From Methanococcoides vulcani (lineage in GTDB: Archaea; Halobacteriota; Methanosarcinia; Methanosarcinales; Methanosarcinaceae), in the NCBI RefSeq assembly GCF_900111645.1, contig NZ_FOHQ01000002.1, positions 62,001-126,000 on the forward strand: a stretch of DNA of 64,000 nucleotides. The letters are read 5' to 3'. Made by a program: the position numbers and the translations under genes. Shown here in pieces: positions 9,425-19,307 of this stretch (within the stretch, counting starts at the first letter, position 1; each line of letters opens with the position of its first letter). Below the pieces are notes generated by a model, which had not been told where the DNA came from, searched no databases, and saw nothing but the letters and a program-made list of their open reading frames with translations.

Positions 9425-9814
9425 ATGTCTGTAGCAAGATTCTGGAGAAATCAGATCCACAGGTACAACCTTGTTGGAACACATTGCAAGACCTGTGATT
9501 CATACTATTATCCACCACGTAACGTATGCCCGAAGTGCAGGCGTGACGGTGAGATCGAGTCTCACAAGTTCTCAGGTCCCGGTGAGATCGTGACCTATAC
9601 TGTCATTCACACAGCAGCAGAAGGTTTTGAACATCAGGCTCCTTATGTGCTTGGTATTGTCCAGCTGGACGAGGGTCCAAGGTTCACAAGCCAGATAGTT
9701 TGCAAACCTGAGGATGTGCATATCGGGATGAAGGTCAAGCCAGTGTTCAGGAAGCTCGGTGAGGGTGGCGACAGGGGCATGATCTATTACGGAACTAAAT
9801 ACATCCCTGCATAA
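9425..9814 (+). CDS. DUF35 OB-fold/zinc-ribbon protein, thiolase-HMGCS scaffold
   Basis: 129 residues. A rubredoxin-like zinc ribbon (CKTC near residue 20, CPKC near residue 36) precedes an OB-fold CoA-binding domain (GPGEIVTYTVIHTAAEGF). Family members bridge thiolase and HMG-CoA synthase in the archaeal acetoacetyl-CoA/HMG-CoA complex. It starts 6 bases after the thiolase stop and is followed after one base by the CYTH gene, so the block behaves as an operon. Confidence 0.9.
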   Translation: MSVARFWRNQIHRYNLVGTHCKTCDSYYYPPRNVCPKCRRDGEIESHKFSGPGEIVTYTVIHTAAEGFEHQAPYVLGIVQLDEGPRFTSQIVCKPEDVHIGMKVKPVFRKLGEGGDRGMIYYGTKYIPA

Positions 9815-9815
9815 G

Positions 9816-10334
9816 ATGATAGAGATCGAGATCAAGGTGCGTGCCGACCATGGTCCTGTCAGGGACAGGATCCTGGGAATGGGCGCACTCAAGATCCGAA
9901 CTGAAGATCACCTTGATGTGTATTACAATGCACCGCATCGTGATTTTGCAGAAACTGACGAAGCATTGAGGTTGCGCAGTGTCAACGGTGGCACGCGCAT
10001 GACCTACAAGGGCAGGAAGCTCGACAGCGTCTCTAAGACAAGGGAAGAATTTGAAACCCCTGTGGATGGGACGGCAGCAAAGGGCATTCTTGTTTCTCTT
10101 GGTTTTTTTGAATCCGGAATTGTGAAAAAAACACGGGATATCTACAGATACGATGATATCACCATCTGCCTTGATTCAGTTGAAGGCCTGGGTGAGTTCG
10201 TTGAAGTGGAATTAGTAGCAGATTCGGATATTGATTCTCACAGGGAACTGCTGTTCGAATTCCTTGAAAGCATTGGGATAAAAAAAGAGGCTTCCATCAG
10301 GACATCTTATCTTGAGATGCTGATGGAGAAATAA
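9816..10334 (+). CDS. cyaB: Class IV adenylate cyclase-like CYTH protein
   Basis: 172 residues with the CYTH signature EIEIK (ExExK) at residues 3-7, followed by the typical alternating acidic and basic strands (LRLRS, TYKGRK, TREEFE, VEGLGEFVEVE). Family members are adenylate cyclases or thiamine triphosphatase/tripolyphosphatase-like enzymes with a tunnel-shaped active site. Product type is not determined by sequence alone. It is the last gene of the mevalonate-initiating operon and is followed by a hairpin/T-run terminator. Confidence 0.85.
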   Translation: MIEIEIKVRADHGPVRDRILGMGALKIRTEDHLDVYYNAPHRDFAETDEALRLRSVNGGTRMTYKGRKLDSVSKTREEFETPVDGTAAKGILVSLGFFESGIVKKTRDIYRYDDITICLDSVEGLGEFVEVELVADSDIDSHRELLFEFLESIGIKKEASIRTSYLEMLMEK

Positions 10335-10362
10335 AAGGAGAGTTGTTCTCCTTTCTTTTTTA
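10334..10362 (+). terminator. Hairpin plus T-run after the CYTH gene
   Basis: AAAGGAGA (10334-10341) pairs with TCTCCTTT (10347-10354) across a 5-base loop, followed by CTTTTTTAA. It overlaps the CYTH stop codon. Confidence 0.7.
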
Positions 10363-10442
10363 ATTTAGGTTTGAGATCAACTTCACATTTACTATTGAAG
10401 TTTACTCTCGCACTTGTATTTTAATTCGCTTTACATTGACAC

Positions 10443-12488
10443 TTACATTATGCCATTTCCGGCATTGGTTCCTTTCTCAGGCTGCAACAGGATAGCTTTG
10501 CCTTCCTCATCAGTTCCTGCAAGTATCATGCCGTTGGACTCCACTCCGCAAAGCTTTGCAGGTGCGAGGTTTGTAAGTACAAGTACCTGCTTGCCGGGCA
10601 ATTCTTCCGGTGAGTGTGATTCCTTTATACCGGCGACGATCTGGCGTGTTTCTTCCTCGCCAAGGTCGACCTGCAGCTTAAGCAGTTTCTTGGATTTCTT
10701 TATCTCTTCGGCAGAAACGATGGTTCCTATTCTCAGGTCAAGCTTTGAAAAGTCGTCGAATGTGATCAGTTCTTTCATCTCCTTTGGTTCTTCTTTTTCT
10801 TCCTTGCCACTCTGTTTTGCAATGGCTTCCTTAACTCTTGCAGATGCAATGGCTTCCATCTGTTCGGTCTTTTCATCCTCTACCTTCTCAAAGAGGATGG
10901 ATGGTTTTTCAAGTGGTGTGCCGCTCTTAACAAGTTCTGTGGCTTCAGCATATCCTGCTGCATGCACATCTGTTGTCATTCCGATCTGCTTCCATGCATC
11001 TTCCATTTTACCTGGCAGGATCGGTTCAAAGAGCAGGCACAGTGCCTTTCCAAGCTGTATGCAGTTTGCAACAACTTCGCCACATGCTTCTTTGTTCTCT
11101 TTGATGAGCTTCCATGGTTCGTTGGACTGGAAATAGCTGTTTCCGTATGATGCCAGTGCCATTACAGCGTCAGCATATTTCTTGAACTCATAGTTCTCCA
11201 TTGCCTCATTTGCAGCTTCAATGGTTGAATTGATCTCATCCAGTGTTTCCTGTTTGATCTCACCTGCAGGGATCTCCTTGAAGTTCTTGTGGGTGAACAG
11301 GAGCGTCCTGTACAGGAAGTTTCCGAAAACTCCTACAAGTTCAGTATTGATCTTGTCCTGGAAGACCTCCCATGAGAAGTTCAGTTCCTTGGTGTGGGAT
11401 GTGTAGCTTGCGAGGTAGTAACGGAGAAGGTCCGGGTGGAACCCATGGTCAAGATAGTCTTCTCCTACCCATACGACATATCCACGGCTCTTCGAGAACG
11501 TCTTGTCCTCGATCTTCACCATTCCTGATGCAACAACTGCCCAGGGCTGTGTGTATCCGGCACCTTTGAGCATGGCCGGCCAGAAGATGCAGTGGTGGTA
11601 TATGATATCTCCGCCGATGAAGTGAACGATGCGTGAATCTTCTTTCCAGAACTTCTCCCAGCTCTCATTATTTGCCTCTGCCCATTCTTCAGTGAACGCG
11701 ATGTATCCGATAGGTGCATCCACCCACACGTAGACCACAAGTTCATCATGTCCCGGGAAGCGCACTCCCCATTCAAGGTTCCTTGTGATGCACCAGTCGG
11801 TCAGCTCCTGTTTGATCCATCCAAGTGCGTAGTTCCTTGCATTGAGGGTTCCTCCGAGTTTTTCAAGGTGCTCTATCAGGAAATCCTTGAACTGGGACAG
11901 CTTAAAGAAATAGTGCTCCTGTTTCCTGTATTCGGCAGGTCCGCCGCATGTTGTACAGGTCGGATTCTCAAGTTCTCCCGGTTCAAGATGCTTTCCACAT
12001 CCCTGGTCACACTCATCTCCCCTTGCCTCTTCCTTGCAGTGCGGGCATGTTCCTTTCACATACCTGTCCGGGAGGAAGCGGTCACATGCCGGGCAATATG
12101 CGATCTCGATGGTCTTTGGGAAAACATAATCGTTTTCGATAAGCTTGTTGACGATTTCGGTAGTACGGTCGTGATTTGTTTGATCATCGGTCGTGCCGAA
12201 TGCATCGAACATCACACCCATTTCCTTGAAGGTCTCATCGAAATGCTTGTGATATATCTTTATCAGTTCTTTAGGTGTGGTGTTCAGCTCTTCCGCGTTG
12301 AAAACGATGGGGGTTCCATGAGTATCGGAACCACACACGAAAGTGACCTCCTGTCCGGTCTTACGGAGGGATCTTGTGAATATATCTGCAGGGATATATG
12401 TACGCAAATGGCCGACGTGTGCCTTTCCATTTGCATATGGCAGCCCACATGTTACGAGGACTGGTTTATCTGATGGGAATTTGGACAT
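10443..12488 (-). CDS. metG: Methionyl-tRNA synthetase
   Basis: Charges tRNA-Met. 681 residues: class I Rossmann core with HVGH at 24-27, zinc-knuckle insert with CPAC, CPHC, CDQGC and CTTC cysteines, and the second signature as FSKS near residue 345. A low-complexity linker ([12 protein letters not shown]) leads to a C-terminal Arc1p/EMAP-like tRNA-binding OB domain ([16 protein letters not shown]) that also promotes dimerisation. Divergent from the SppA-type protease gene. Confidence 0.96.
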   Translation of the reverse strand: MSKFPSDKPVLVTCGLPYANGKAHVGHLRTYIPADIFTRSLRKTGQEVTFVCGSDTHGTPIVFNAEELNTTPKELIKIYHKHFDETFKEMGVMFDAFGTTDDQTNHDRTTEIVNKLIENDYVFPKTIEIAYCPACDRFLPDRYVKGTCPHCKEEARGDECDQGCGKHLEPGELENPTCTTCGGPAEYRKQEHYFFKLSQFKDFLIEHLEKLGGTLNARNYALGWIKQELTDWCITRNLEWGVRFPGHDELVVYVWVDAPIGYIAFTEEWAEANNESWEKFWKEDSRIVHFIGGDIIYHHCIFWPAMLKGAGYTQPWAVVASGMVKIEDKTFSKSRGYVVWVGEDYLDHGFHPDLLRYYLASYTSHTKELNFSWEVFQDKINTELVGVFGNFLYRTLLFTHKNFKEIPAGEIKQETLDEINSTIEAANEAMENYEFKKYADAVMALASYGNSYFQSNEPWKLIKENKEACGEVVANCIQLGKALCLLFEPILPGKMEDAWKQIGMTTDVHAAGYAEATELVKSGTPLEKPSILFEKVEDEKTEQMEAIASARVKEAIAKQSGKEEKEEPKEMKELITFDDFSKLDLRIGTIVSAEEIKKSKKLLKLQVDLGEEETRQIVAGIKESHSPEELPGKQVLVLTNLAPAKLCGVESNGMILAGTDEEGKAILLQPEKGTNAGNGIM

Positions 12489-12618
12489 TTTTTATCTCCA
12501 TTATCATTAGTTTCCTTTTGCATGGTCTACAATAATAAAATATATTTCGCTTATATTATCAACAAGAGAAGCTTTTTGAATGTTCAGGTCAATTTACAAT
12601 ATATATCAGAGGTATTAA

Positions 12619-13845
12619 ATGACCTATAGTGAAGAACCCGTGAATGGAAAAGATGATGCTGAAGGCCTTCTTGATGAAGTTCTGGAAGAATCCGTAGAGG
12701 ATGCTCCGGATCTTGGAGCATTTGAGATGACTCCTGAGCCCGAGTATACGGAGATACTGGACAATGTTCATGAAGATGGCAACCTGACGGACAGCGTTGT
12801 TGTACCATCAGTTGAGACATTGGATGATGATATTATAGAATATGTCCCTCCTGTGGAGGTTAAAGAAGAGGGGACCACAATACCTCCAAAGGAAGCAAAA
12901 GAAGCTCCACAAAGTCCGCCTGCTCCAAAAAAGAGCCATAAATGGCAATATATTGCATTGTTCACTGCATTGTTGCTTATAATTGGTGGAAGCTTTGCAG
13001 TTATTTACCTGTCCTTTGGTGGCGAGATCTATACTTCTGATAATAAAGTTGCAGTGATCTACGTACAGGGAGTAATGCTTACAGGTAATCTTCCTTCCGG
13101 CTTTGGATATGCAACATCAGAGGATGTGTGTAACAGCCTGCGTGAAGCTGCAGCCGATGAAGGTGTCAAGGCAATAGTCCTCAGGGTGAACAGCGGAGGC
13201 GGATCGCCGGCAGCAGCAGAGGAGATCATAACTGAGATCGAGAATGTCCAGGCACAGGGTATCCCTGTGGTCGTTTCCATGGGCGATGTGGCTGCAAGTG
13301 CTGCATACCATATTTCCGCACCTGCAGACCTGATACTGGCAAACCCTTCCACGATAACGGGGAGCATAGGTGTGATCGGCGTTTACACGAACCGGTCGGA
13401 ATATTATGACAATGAAGGAATAGATTTCTACATCTCTAAATCTGGTGAGTTCAAGGATATGGGTGGTGACTGGAGGGGTCTGACCTCTGAGGAGAAGGAG
13501 TATGCTGACACGGTCGTTCTCAAGGTCTATGACCTGTTCATCACCAGTGTTGCAGAGCACCGTAATATGACAAAGAGCGAGGTGAAGGATATTGCCGATG
13601 GTCGCGTCTACATCGCTGTGGAAGCAAAAGAGATCGGGCTGATCGATGACTTTGGGAATCTGTATGATGCGATTGATGCAGCGGCAGAACTTGGAGGTAT
13701 CGAAGGTGAGCCTTCAGTATATTATATTAACAGGCCATCCCTCTCGAGCATACTTTTCGGTTCAGAGGAAACCTTTTCAACAGATTCTGTTGAGCAACTG
13801 GTAAGTTATTATAAGGAAAGTCCGGTAGGTACGATCGTCGAGTGA
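12619..13845 (+). CDS. sppA: SppA-type signal peptide peptidase (S49), membrane-anchored
   Basis: Degrades cleaved signal peptides or misfolded membrane proteins. Residues 1-105 are an acidic, Pro-rich cytoplasmic segment, followed by one membrane span (about 112-134) and the S49 protease domain. The predicted catalytic Ser lies in DVAASAAYHIS and the dyad Lys in SKSGEFKDMGG; the GGGSPAAAEEI motif forms the oxyanion region. The extended acidic N-terminus is longer than in bacterial short-form SppA. A monocistronic gene is likely, with metG divergent. Confidence 0.9.
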   Translation: MTYSEEPVNGKDDAEGLLDEVLEESVEDAPDLGAFEMTPEPEYTEILDNVHEDGNLTDSVVVPSVETLDDDIIEYVPPVEVKEEGTTIPPKEAKEAPQSPPAPKKSHKWQYIALFTALLLIIGGSFAVIYLSFGGEIYTSDNKVAVIYVQGVMLTGNLPSGFGYATSEDVCNSLREAAADEGVKAIVLRVNSGGGSPAAAEEIITEIENVQAQGIPVVVSMGDVAASAAYHISAPADLILANPSTITGSIGVIGVYTNRSEYYDNEGIDFYISKSGEFKDMGGDWRGLTSEEKEYADTVVLKVYDLFITSVAEHRNMTKSEVKDIADGRVYIAVEAKEIGLIDDFGNLYDAIDAAAELGGIEGEPSVYYINRPSLSSILFGSEETFSTDSVEQLVSYYKESPVGTIVE

Positions 13846-13947
13846 TCGGCGGTCATTTTTTTAGTTGATGATTTGAATGTATGTAAAAAAAGTGACCAAA
13901 TTATTGATCACCTTATCTTTTAGTTGCTATCTTTGACCGATCACTGA

Positions 13948-14874
13948 TCATCCGATATTAGTGAGTTCCCATCCGAGATGTTCCTTGATGATGGTGTAGG
14001 CCATCTGTGGTGGGAATGCTCCGACCTCTGTAATTATTATGTCAATGTATTCGGCAGGTGTTATGTCGAATGCAGGATTTTTGACTTTCACATTTGGCAT
14101 TTCTGCAAGGATCTCCTGATCAATGACCTCATCTGCCGACCTTTCTTCGATATCGATCATGTCACCAAGTATCGTGTTCGGGCTGAACTTGAAAGTTTCA
14201 GCAACGCTCAGGACATTCTTCCTTGCTTCATGTGCAGCATGCGCCAGCTGTGATGTTCCTATCTTATTGACAAGAGCACCATTGATCGTTATTGCATCAG
14301 CACCAACTATTACGGTGTCAACTTCTTTCATGGAATATCTGACCGCAGAATCCACGATCAATGTGGTGGGAATGCCGTAATCGTTCAGTTCCCTTATGGT
14401 AAGCAACCCCTGCCTTCTCGGGCGTGACTCGGTTGCTATGACCGAGATATCCTTGCCCTGTTTGAAAGCTGTGGATATGACCGAAAGTGCTGCATGGGAA
14501 TTGCAGTGTGTCATGATGACGTCCCCGTCATGTATCCTTTTGGCACCGATCTTTCCCATTTTATCAAGAGCTTCTCCTGCCTGCTTGAGGAATACGTCTG
14601 CGTTGCGAATTATCTCCTCACGTGCTCCTGCCACGTCATCAGAATAATGATGTTTTGTGATCTGTACTGCATTTGGAAGTGATACGGCAGTCGGACGTGT
14701 CTGGATAAGGATATTTGCTGCTTCATCCACTTTTTTATTAAAATCCTTTATGTTGGTGACCTTGAGGCTCAGTACGTAATCACGAAGTGCAGCAGAGGCG
14801 GCTTCGGCGATCCTTCCTGCTCCACGTATCTCCATTGTCCTTATTTTTTCTGCGGTGTCAAGTAATTGCTGCAT
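13948..14874 (-). CDS. Ribose-1,5-bisphosphate isomerase
   Basis: Converts ribose-1,5-bisphosphate to ribulose-1,5-bisphosphate in the archaeal AMP salvage route with AMP phosphorylase and form III RuBisCO. The protein belongs to the eIF2B-alpha/MtnA-like superfamily. Seen are the conserved Cys in DVIMTHCNSHAAL and Asp in VIVGADAITING, which match the catalytic Cys/Asp pair known for the archaeal enzyme, and the ESRPRRQG phosphate-binding loop. Length of 308 residues is typical. Annotation as initiation factor 2B is the usual alternative; the ESRPRRQG plus Cys/Asp set favours the isomerase. Confidence 0.88.
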   Translation of the reverse strand: MQQLLDTAEKIRTMEIRGAGRIAEAASAALRDYVLSLKVTNIKDFNKKVDEAANILIQTRPTAVSLPNAVQITKHHYSDDVAGAREEIIRNADVFLKQAGEALDKMGKIGAKRIHDGDVIMTHCNSHAALSVISTAFKQGKDISVIATESRPRRQGLLTIRELNDYGIPTTLIVDSAVRYSMKEVDTVIVGADAITINGALVNKIGTSQLAHAAHEARKNVLSVAETFKFSPNTILGDMIDIEERSADEVIDQEILAEMPNVKVKNPAFDITPAEYIDIIITEVGAFPPQMAYTIIKEHLGWELTNIG

Positions 14875-14927
14875 AACGACATATTGGGAGTGAATGCATT
14901 TATATGTATTCTGTTATGGTCCAGTGC

Positions 14928-15329
14928 TCAGTTCTGCATGCGTTTTCCGGTGTACATTGGCAGTATCAGGATAAATGCGTAGGAGATCCATATTGATATG
15001 TATGTATAGTAATCCTGGTCATAGATCGTCAGGTACATCAGCAGGTCAAGAAGTACATTTATCACAAGGAAGATCACTCCAAGGACTGTTGCCTCTGCAA
15101 TTTTGTCAACTGCATTTTCAAGGTATCTCTTTGAAAGATATGGTATGACTATTAAAGAGGCGATAAGCAACGGGACCGATATGGCCGGCATTTTTGAAAC
15201 ATATTCTATGGAGGGTATCTCCGATAGCGCCGGGGTCATGAAGACAACGGTTCCACACACAAAACCGATCGCCCAGATGAGGAGTGAATACCCTATCGCT
15301 TTCAGTGGTCGGTATGGTTTGTAGTTCAT
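14928..15329 (-). CDS. Small four-helix membrane protein, unknown function
   Basis: 133 residues with four predicted membrane spans (about 13-32, 48-66, 80-98, 106-124). Short loops carry Lys/Arg (KRYLEN, GKRMQN). I recognise no family motif. It follows 53 bases behind the ribose-1,5-bisphosphate isomerase gene's start on the same strand, that is, upstream of it, so the two could be cotranscribed. Start ATG at 15329 is preceded by GGTAG on the minus strand. Confidence 0.65.
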   Translation of the reverse strand: MNYKPYRPLKAIGYSLLIWAIGFVCGTVVFMTPALSEIPSIEYVSKMPAISVPLLIASLIVIPYLSKRYLENAVDKIAEATVLGVIFLVINVLLDLLMYLTIYDQDYYTYISIWISYAFILILPMYTGKRMQN

Positions 15330-15422
15330 TTAACTACCTCCATATTGTCATCTGGTACTATCATTTATATATTGATATCAAATCCGCCTCTCTTATATTA
15401 AATTAGGATCAATTAGCCAACT

Positions 15423-16787
15423 ATGAACGCAATGGTCTCAATAAATCCTGCAAATGGGAATGTCAATGGTGAGTTCGAATTGCACTCCTCTGAAGAAGTA
15501 AATTCGATACTGAAAAGGTCCAGCGAAACGTTCCTGGAATGGAGTTCACTTGCTGCTGCTGAGCGGGGTGTCTATCTTGAGGATGTCGCTGCTATGCTTC
15601 GAAAGGAGGAACAGGACCTTGCAGAGACCATTACAAAAGAAATGGGCAAACCCATAAAACAGTCGCTTCCGGAGGTTGAAAAATGTGCAAGCATGTTCGA
15701 CTATTTTGCCTCCAATATCGAGTCACTTCTTGAGCCTGACGTTGTGGATGATGCTTCATCAGCCTTCATTTCATTCGAGCCCATGGGCACGATACTTGCT
15801 ATCAAACCCTGGAATTTCCCTCTCTGGCAGGTCCTGAGTGCTGCTTCCCATGTACTTGCAGGCGGAAATACAATGGTTTTGAAGCATTCCAGCTATGTTC
15901 CGATGTGTGCTCTTAAGATCGAGGAGATATTTGAGAAAGCAGGGGTTCCAAAAGGTGTGTTCCAGACACTTCTTGTAGACGGACCTATGGCTTCCTCATT
16001 GATATCAAGGCCGGAGATCACAGCAGTTTCATTTACTGGTGGCCTTCCTTCAGGTCAGAAAGTGGCTGAAACGGCGGGTAGGAACATGAAGAAATGTGTT
16101 CTTGAACTCGGGGGTAGTGATCCTTTCATCGTATTGGAAGATGCCGATATTGAAATGGCTGCAAAGGTCGCTGTTTCAGGTCGTTTTATCAACACAGGCC
16201 AGACCTGTATTTCATCCAAACGCTTCATTGTGGATGAATCAATTGCAGATGAGTTCACAGCTCTTTTTGTGGAAAAGACCCGTGCACTTAAGCTGGGTGA
16301 CCCGCTGGACCCTGAAACAGACCTTGGTCCACTGGTCCGTGAGGATCAGGTTGCATTACTTGAAGCACAGGTCAGTGAAGCAGTTTCAATGGGTGCTAAA
16401 GTAGAGCTTGAGGGTGGCAGTATGGAAGGCGAGGGTTACTATTTCTCACCGGTTGTACTTTCTGATGTGACCGTGGATATGGGAGTCATGAAAGAGGAGA
16501 CCTTCGGGCCGGTTGCTCCTATTATTGCAGTTAAAGATGAAGCTGAGGCTATGAATATCGCTAATGCTACTGAGTTTGGCCTGGGTGCGAGTATCTGGAG
16601 CGGGGATGAGGTAAAGGCTTCCTCACTTGCATGTCAGATACAGGCGGGGGTTGTTGGCGTGAATGGCTTTTTCAGGCCCGAGGCAAACCTGCCATTTGGC
16701 GGTGTAAAGAAAAGCGGCATTGGAAGGGAGCTTTCAAGGTTCGGATTCTATGAGTTTATGAACATCAAGTCCACAAAAGTGTATTGA
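15423..16787 (+). CDS. NAD(P)-dependent aldehyde dehydrogenase, succinate-semialdehyde type
   Basis: Oxidises an aldehyde to its acid. 454 residues, the short form usual for archaeal/bacterial succinate-semialdehyde dehydrogenases. Visible residues: the KPWNFPLWQ cofactor-pocket Asn, FTGG nucleotide loop, general-base Glu in LELGGSDPFIVL and nucleophilic Cys in NTGQTCISSKRF. The substrate is assigned by overall similarity only. It lies 75 bases upstream of the Trm5-like gene, with an AT-rich spacer. Confidence 0.85.
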   Translation: MNAMVSINPANGNVNGEFELHSSEEVNSILKRSSETFLEWSSLAAAERGVYLEDVAAMLRKEEQDLAETITKEMGKPIKQSLPEVEKCASMFDYFASNIESLLEPDVVDDASSAFISFEPMGTILAIKPWNFPLWQVLSAASHVLAGGNTMVLKHSSYVPMCALKIEEIFEKAGVPKGVFQTLLVDGPMASSLISRPEITAVSFTGGLPSGQKVAETAGRNMKKCVLELGGSDPFIVLEDADIEMAAKVAVSGRFINTGQTCISSKRFIVDESIADEFTALFVEKTRALKLGDPLDPETDLGPLVREDQVALLEAQVSEAVSMGAKVELEGGSMEGEGYYFSPVVLSDVTVDMGVMKEETFGPVAPIIAVKDEAEAMNIANATEFGLGASIWSGDEVKASSLACQIQAGVVGVNGFFRPEANLPFGGVKKSGIGRELSRFGFYEFMNIKSTKVY

Positions 16788-16861
16788 TGAGTTATAATTA
16801 ATAAGTTGTAATTCATGAGCTTTAATTGGTATTGGATAATGTACGGGCAGGAGTCCTTTCA

Positions 16862-17656
16862 ATGACTTCCTTTAAACATCTTGATGACTTTCCTGAAGAA
16901 ATTCGTCATCTGATCCCTAAGCGTTTTGATATTATCGGGGATGTTGCAGTGGTATCGTTCCCTCCTGAGTTAAGGGATCATAGATTTTCTGTTGCAGAGT
17001 ATATCTCGTCAAAGAGGGGCAATATCCGGGGGGTCCTTAACAAGGTGACAAAGCTGGAAGGTGATCATCGGGTTGCCGGTTTCGAACTGTTGCTTGGCGA
17101 TAGCTCGTTAACAACTCATATGGAATTCGGGCTCAGGTATAAGATGGACCTGAAGGACGTTTTTTTCAATGGGAGGCTTGCTTTTGAGAGAAAAAGGTTG
17201 GCTTCCCAGGTTCGGGAGGGTGAGGACGTGCTGGTTCCTTTCTGCGGGGTCGGACCATTTGCAATACCTGCTGCATCAAAGGGTGCCAAGGTCATTGCTC
17301 TTGAGAAAAATCCGGCAGCTTGCAAATGGCTGGCTGAGAACATCAAATTGAACCATGTGGAGGATAACATAAGTCCTATCCTTGCAGATGCATCATGTAT
17401 TGGGAATATGCTGAATGCAAAGTTTGACAGGGTAATAATTCCAACTCCTTATGGGATGGACCGTTTCCTTGAGGATGTGCTTCCCCTTGTAAGAAGTGGT
17501 GGATATTTGCATTTCTATACGTTCAAGACCCGGGAGCAGATCGAAGGTCTGATCAAGAAATATTCCGGTATGGGGCTCAATGTTATCGGTTACCGGCGGT
17601 GTGGGAATGTTGCTCCGGGTGTTAGCAGGTGGGTATTCGATATGGTAAAGGTATGA
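16862..17656 (+). CDS. Trm5/COG2520-like SAM methyltransferase, divergent active site
   Basis: 264 residues using ATG 16862, chosen because AGGAG at 16849-16853 lies 8 bases upstream; the TTG at 16826 would put this site inside the gene. The Trm5 D2 start (IPKRFDIIGDVAVV) and the methyltransferase core (DVFFNGRLAFERKRLAS, then GVGPFAIPAASKG and EKNPAACKWLAENI) are clear. Two conserved spots differ: the D-x-FAG loop reads VPFCGVGPF and the catalytic NPP/NLP motif reads IPTPYG. The D1 domain of longer Trm5 proteins is absent. It may be a tRNA G37 or wyosine-pathway enzyme with changed specificity; function unproven. Confidence 0.7.
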   Translation: MTSFKHLDDFPEEIRHLIPKRFDIIGDVAVVSFPPELRDHRFSVAEYISSKRGNIRGVLNKVTKLEGDHRVAGFELLLGDSSLTTHMEFGLRYKMDLKDVFFNGRLAFERKRLASQVREGEDVLVPFCGVGPFAIPAASKGAKVIALEKNPAACKWLAENIKLNHVEDNISPILADASCIGNMLNAKFDRVIIPTPYGMDRFLEDVLPLVRSGGYLHFYTFKTREQIEGLIKKYSGMGLNVIGYRRCGNVAPGVSRWVFDMVKV

Positions 17657-17765
17657 CCTCCGCCCCCTTATCATCTGCAGGCGGTAAAGGTTATTAGTTG
17701 TGCTATTCTAATTGCTGTGAACAGCTTGTGACTTAAATGTAATTTACTATTGGGGTCCTTTGATC

Positions 17766-19205
17766 ATGCAGACAACTATCGATAAGGAAAGTTCTACAAA
17801 CATCATCATTATCTGTTCGACTGTTGATATGGCAGGCCAGAACATAAAAGATCATTTGCTCAGGCTCAGGGAATGGAGCAGGTTGGAGTTACCTCCGGGT
17901 ATAATTGAAGACCTGTCCGAGGTCTATGAGAGTGGTAATTTCCGGATCGTGGAGGTTAATATACATCATATCTATCTGGAGAATATTGATGAGAAATTAA
18001 AGAAGGCCGGTTTGCCCTGCGATCTCATAATTTTTGCTTCCAAGCACAGGAGTGCGGATGGAAGGCGGTTGCTTACGTCTCATTTTACAGGAAATCCGGG
18101 GTCTGCCGATTTTGGCGGAAATCCGGGAGAGCTGGCAAAAGCAGCTCCATTTGCTTTGCGTTCTATTCTCCTGTCAATGTCTGAAATGGTTGGTGATATT
18201 GACTATGACGTCTCCATGGAGTCAACGCATCATGGTCCTTCAGACCTGAACGTTCCTTCGGTGTATGCGGAGATCGGAAGTTCTGAATCAGAATGGGTCG
18301 ATACTGCTGCCGGTGATATAGTTGCCCGTGCTATCCTTGCTGTGGAACCGGTAAAATGTCCGGTTGCCATTGGTTTTGGCGGTGGGCATTATGCTGCAAG
18401 GCAGACTAATCTTATTTTTAGTTCTGATGTGACCTTCGGGCACAATTTCCCGAATTACCAGATACAGAATGTTGATGGGGCTATGTTCCGGCAGGCAGTT
18501 GAGAGGTCAGGTGCCGATCTGGTGTACTGTGACCGGAAATCGATGTCTTCGGGAGATCGGAAGAAGATACGTGATCTGGCGGATTCATCCGGTCTTGAAC
18601 TGCTAAGGGAGAGTGACATCAGGGAGATGAGAGGTGTCCGTTGGGATGACTTCAGGATATTCCTGCATAAGGTGAAGGAGCATGATCTATTGGGTCGGGT
18701 GAAGTTCTCCGAAGGTATCCGGAAAAGGCTGGGTGAGGTGGCTCTCACTGGTTCGGGTATGGATGCTATGTCGGTCACAACTGTCAGGGTAGATCAGGAG
18801 CTTATCAAACTGGCCAAATCAGTGGACATTGCGGCTTTGAAAAACGTACTTCAGAACTCAAATATTGTGTATTTTGAATTAGAGGATGCAACTGTTTCAA
18901 ATGTGTTCTTTACTTTCTGGAAGCAGGATGCAGAGGATTTCCTTACCTTTTTGGTAAACGAATGCATTAAAATACTAAAAGGACGTTATGATACTGAATA
19001 TGTTTTCGATGAAAACGTGTTGTATATTACGGATGATAGGTTCAACCCCGATCTCGCACGAAAAATGGGAGTTCCTCCGGGCCCCATGTTTGGGAAACTG
19101 GCCAATGGTGAGTCGGTTATAATAGATGGAAGGACCATCGGGCCAGAAATGGTACGTGAAAGGACAAAAAAAAGTTTTGTGTTAATAACGCAATCTTTTG
19201 AATAA
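17766..19205 (+). CDS. dtdA: D-aminoacyl-tRNA deacylase, archaeal DtdA type
   Basis: Removes D-amino acids from tRNA. The DtdA/GEK1 core fills residues ~10-280: FASKHRSADGRR, HFTGNPGSADFGG, STHHGPSDLNVPSVYAEIGS and GFGGGHYAARQT, which carry the likely metal-binding histidines. A further ~190 residues follow, ending in GVPPGPMFGKLANGES, which resembles a C-terminal motif seen in tRNase Z-like proteins. ATG at 17766 is preferred to the TTG at 17760. The long C-terminal region is larger than the minimal archaeal enzyme. Neighbours do not form a clear operon. Confidence 0.88.
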   Translation: MQTTIDKESSTNIIIICSTVDMAGQNIKDHLLRLREWSRLELPPGIIEDLSEVYESGNFRIVEVNIHHIYLENIDEKLKKAGLPCDLIIFASKHRSADGRRLLTSHFTGNPGSADFGGNPGELAKAAPFALRSILLSMSEMVGDIDYDVSMESTHHGPSDLNVPSVYAEIGSSESEWVDTAAGDIVARAILAVEPVKCPVAIGFGGGHYAARQTNLIFSSDVTFGHNFPNYQIQNVDGAMFRQAVERSGADLVYCDRKSMSSGDRKKIRDLADSSGLELLRESDIREMRGVRWDDFRIFLHKVKEHDLLGRVKFSEGIRKRLGEVALTGSGMDAMSVTTVRVDQELIKLAKSVDIAALKNVLQNSNIVYFELEDATVSNVFFTFWKQDAEDFLTFLVNECIKILKGRYDTEYVFDENVLYITDDRFNPDLARKMGVPPGPMFGKLANGESVIIDGRTIGPEMVRERTKKSFVLITQSFE

Positions 19206-19307
19206 AAGATGGTAAAGTATAATACAAATATCTAACATGTGTATTGCATTAGTATTGTATAATTCCAATAATACATTTGATCATTTTGCTATAGTGGAGA
19301 ATATGTT

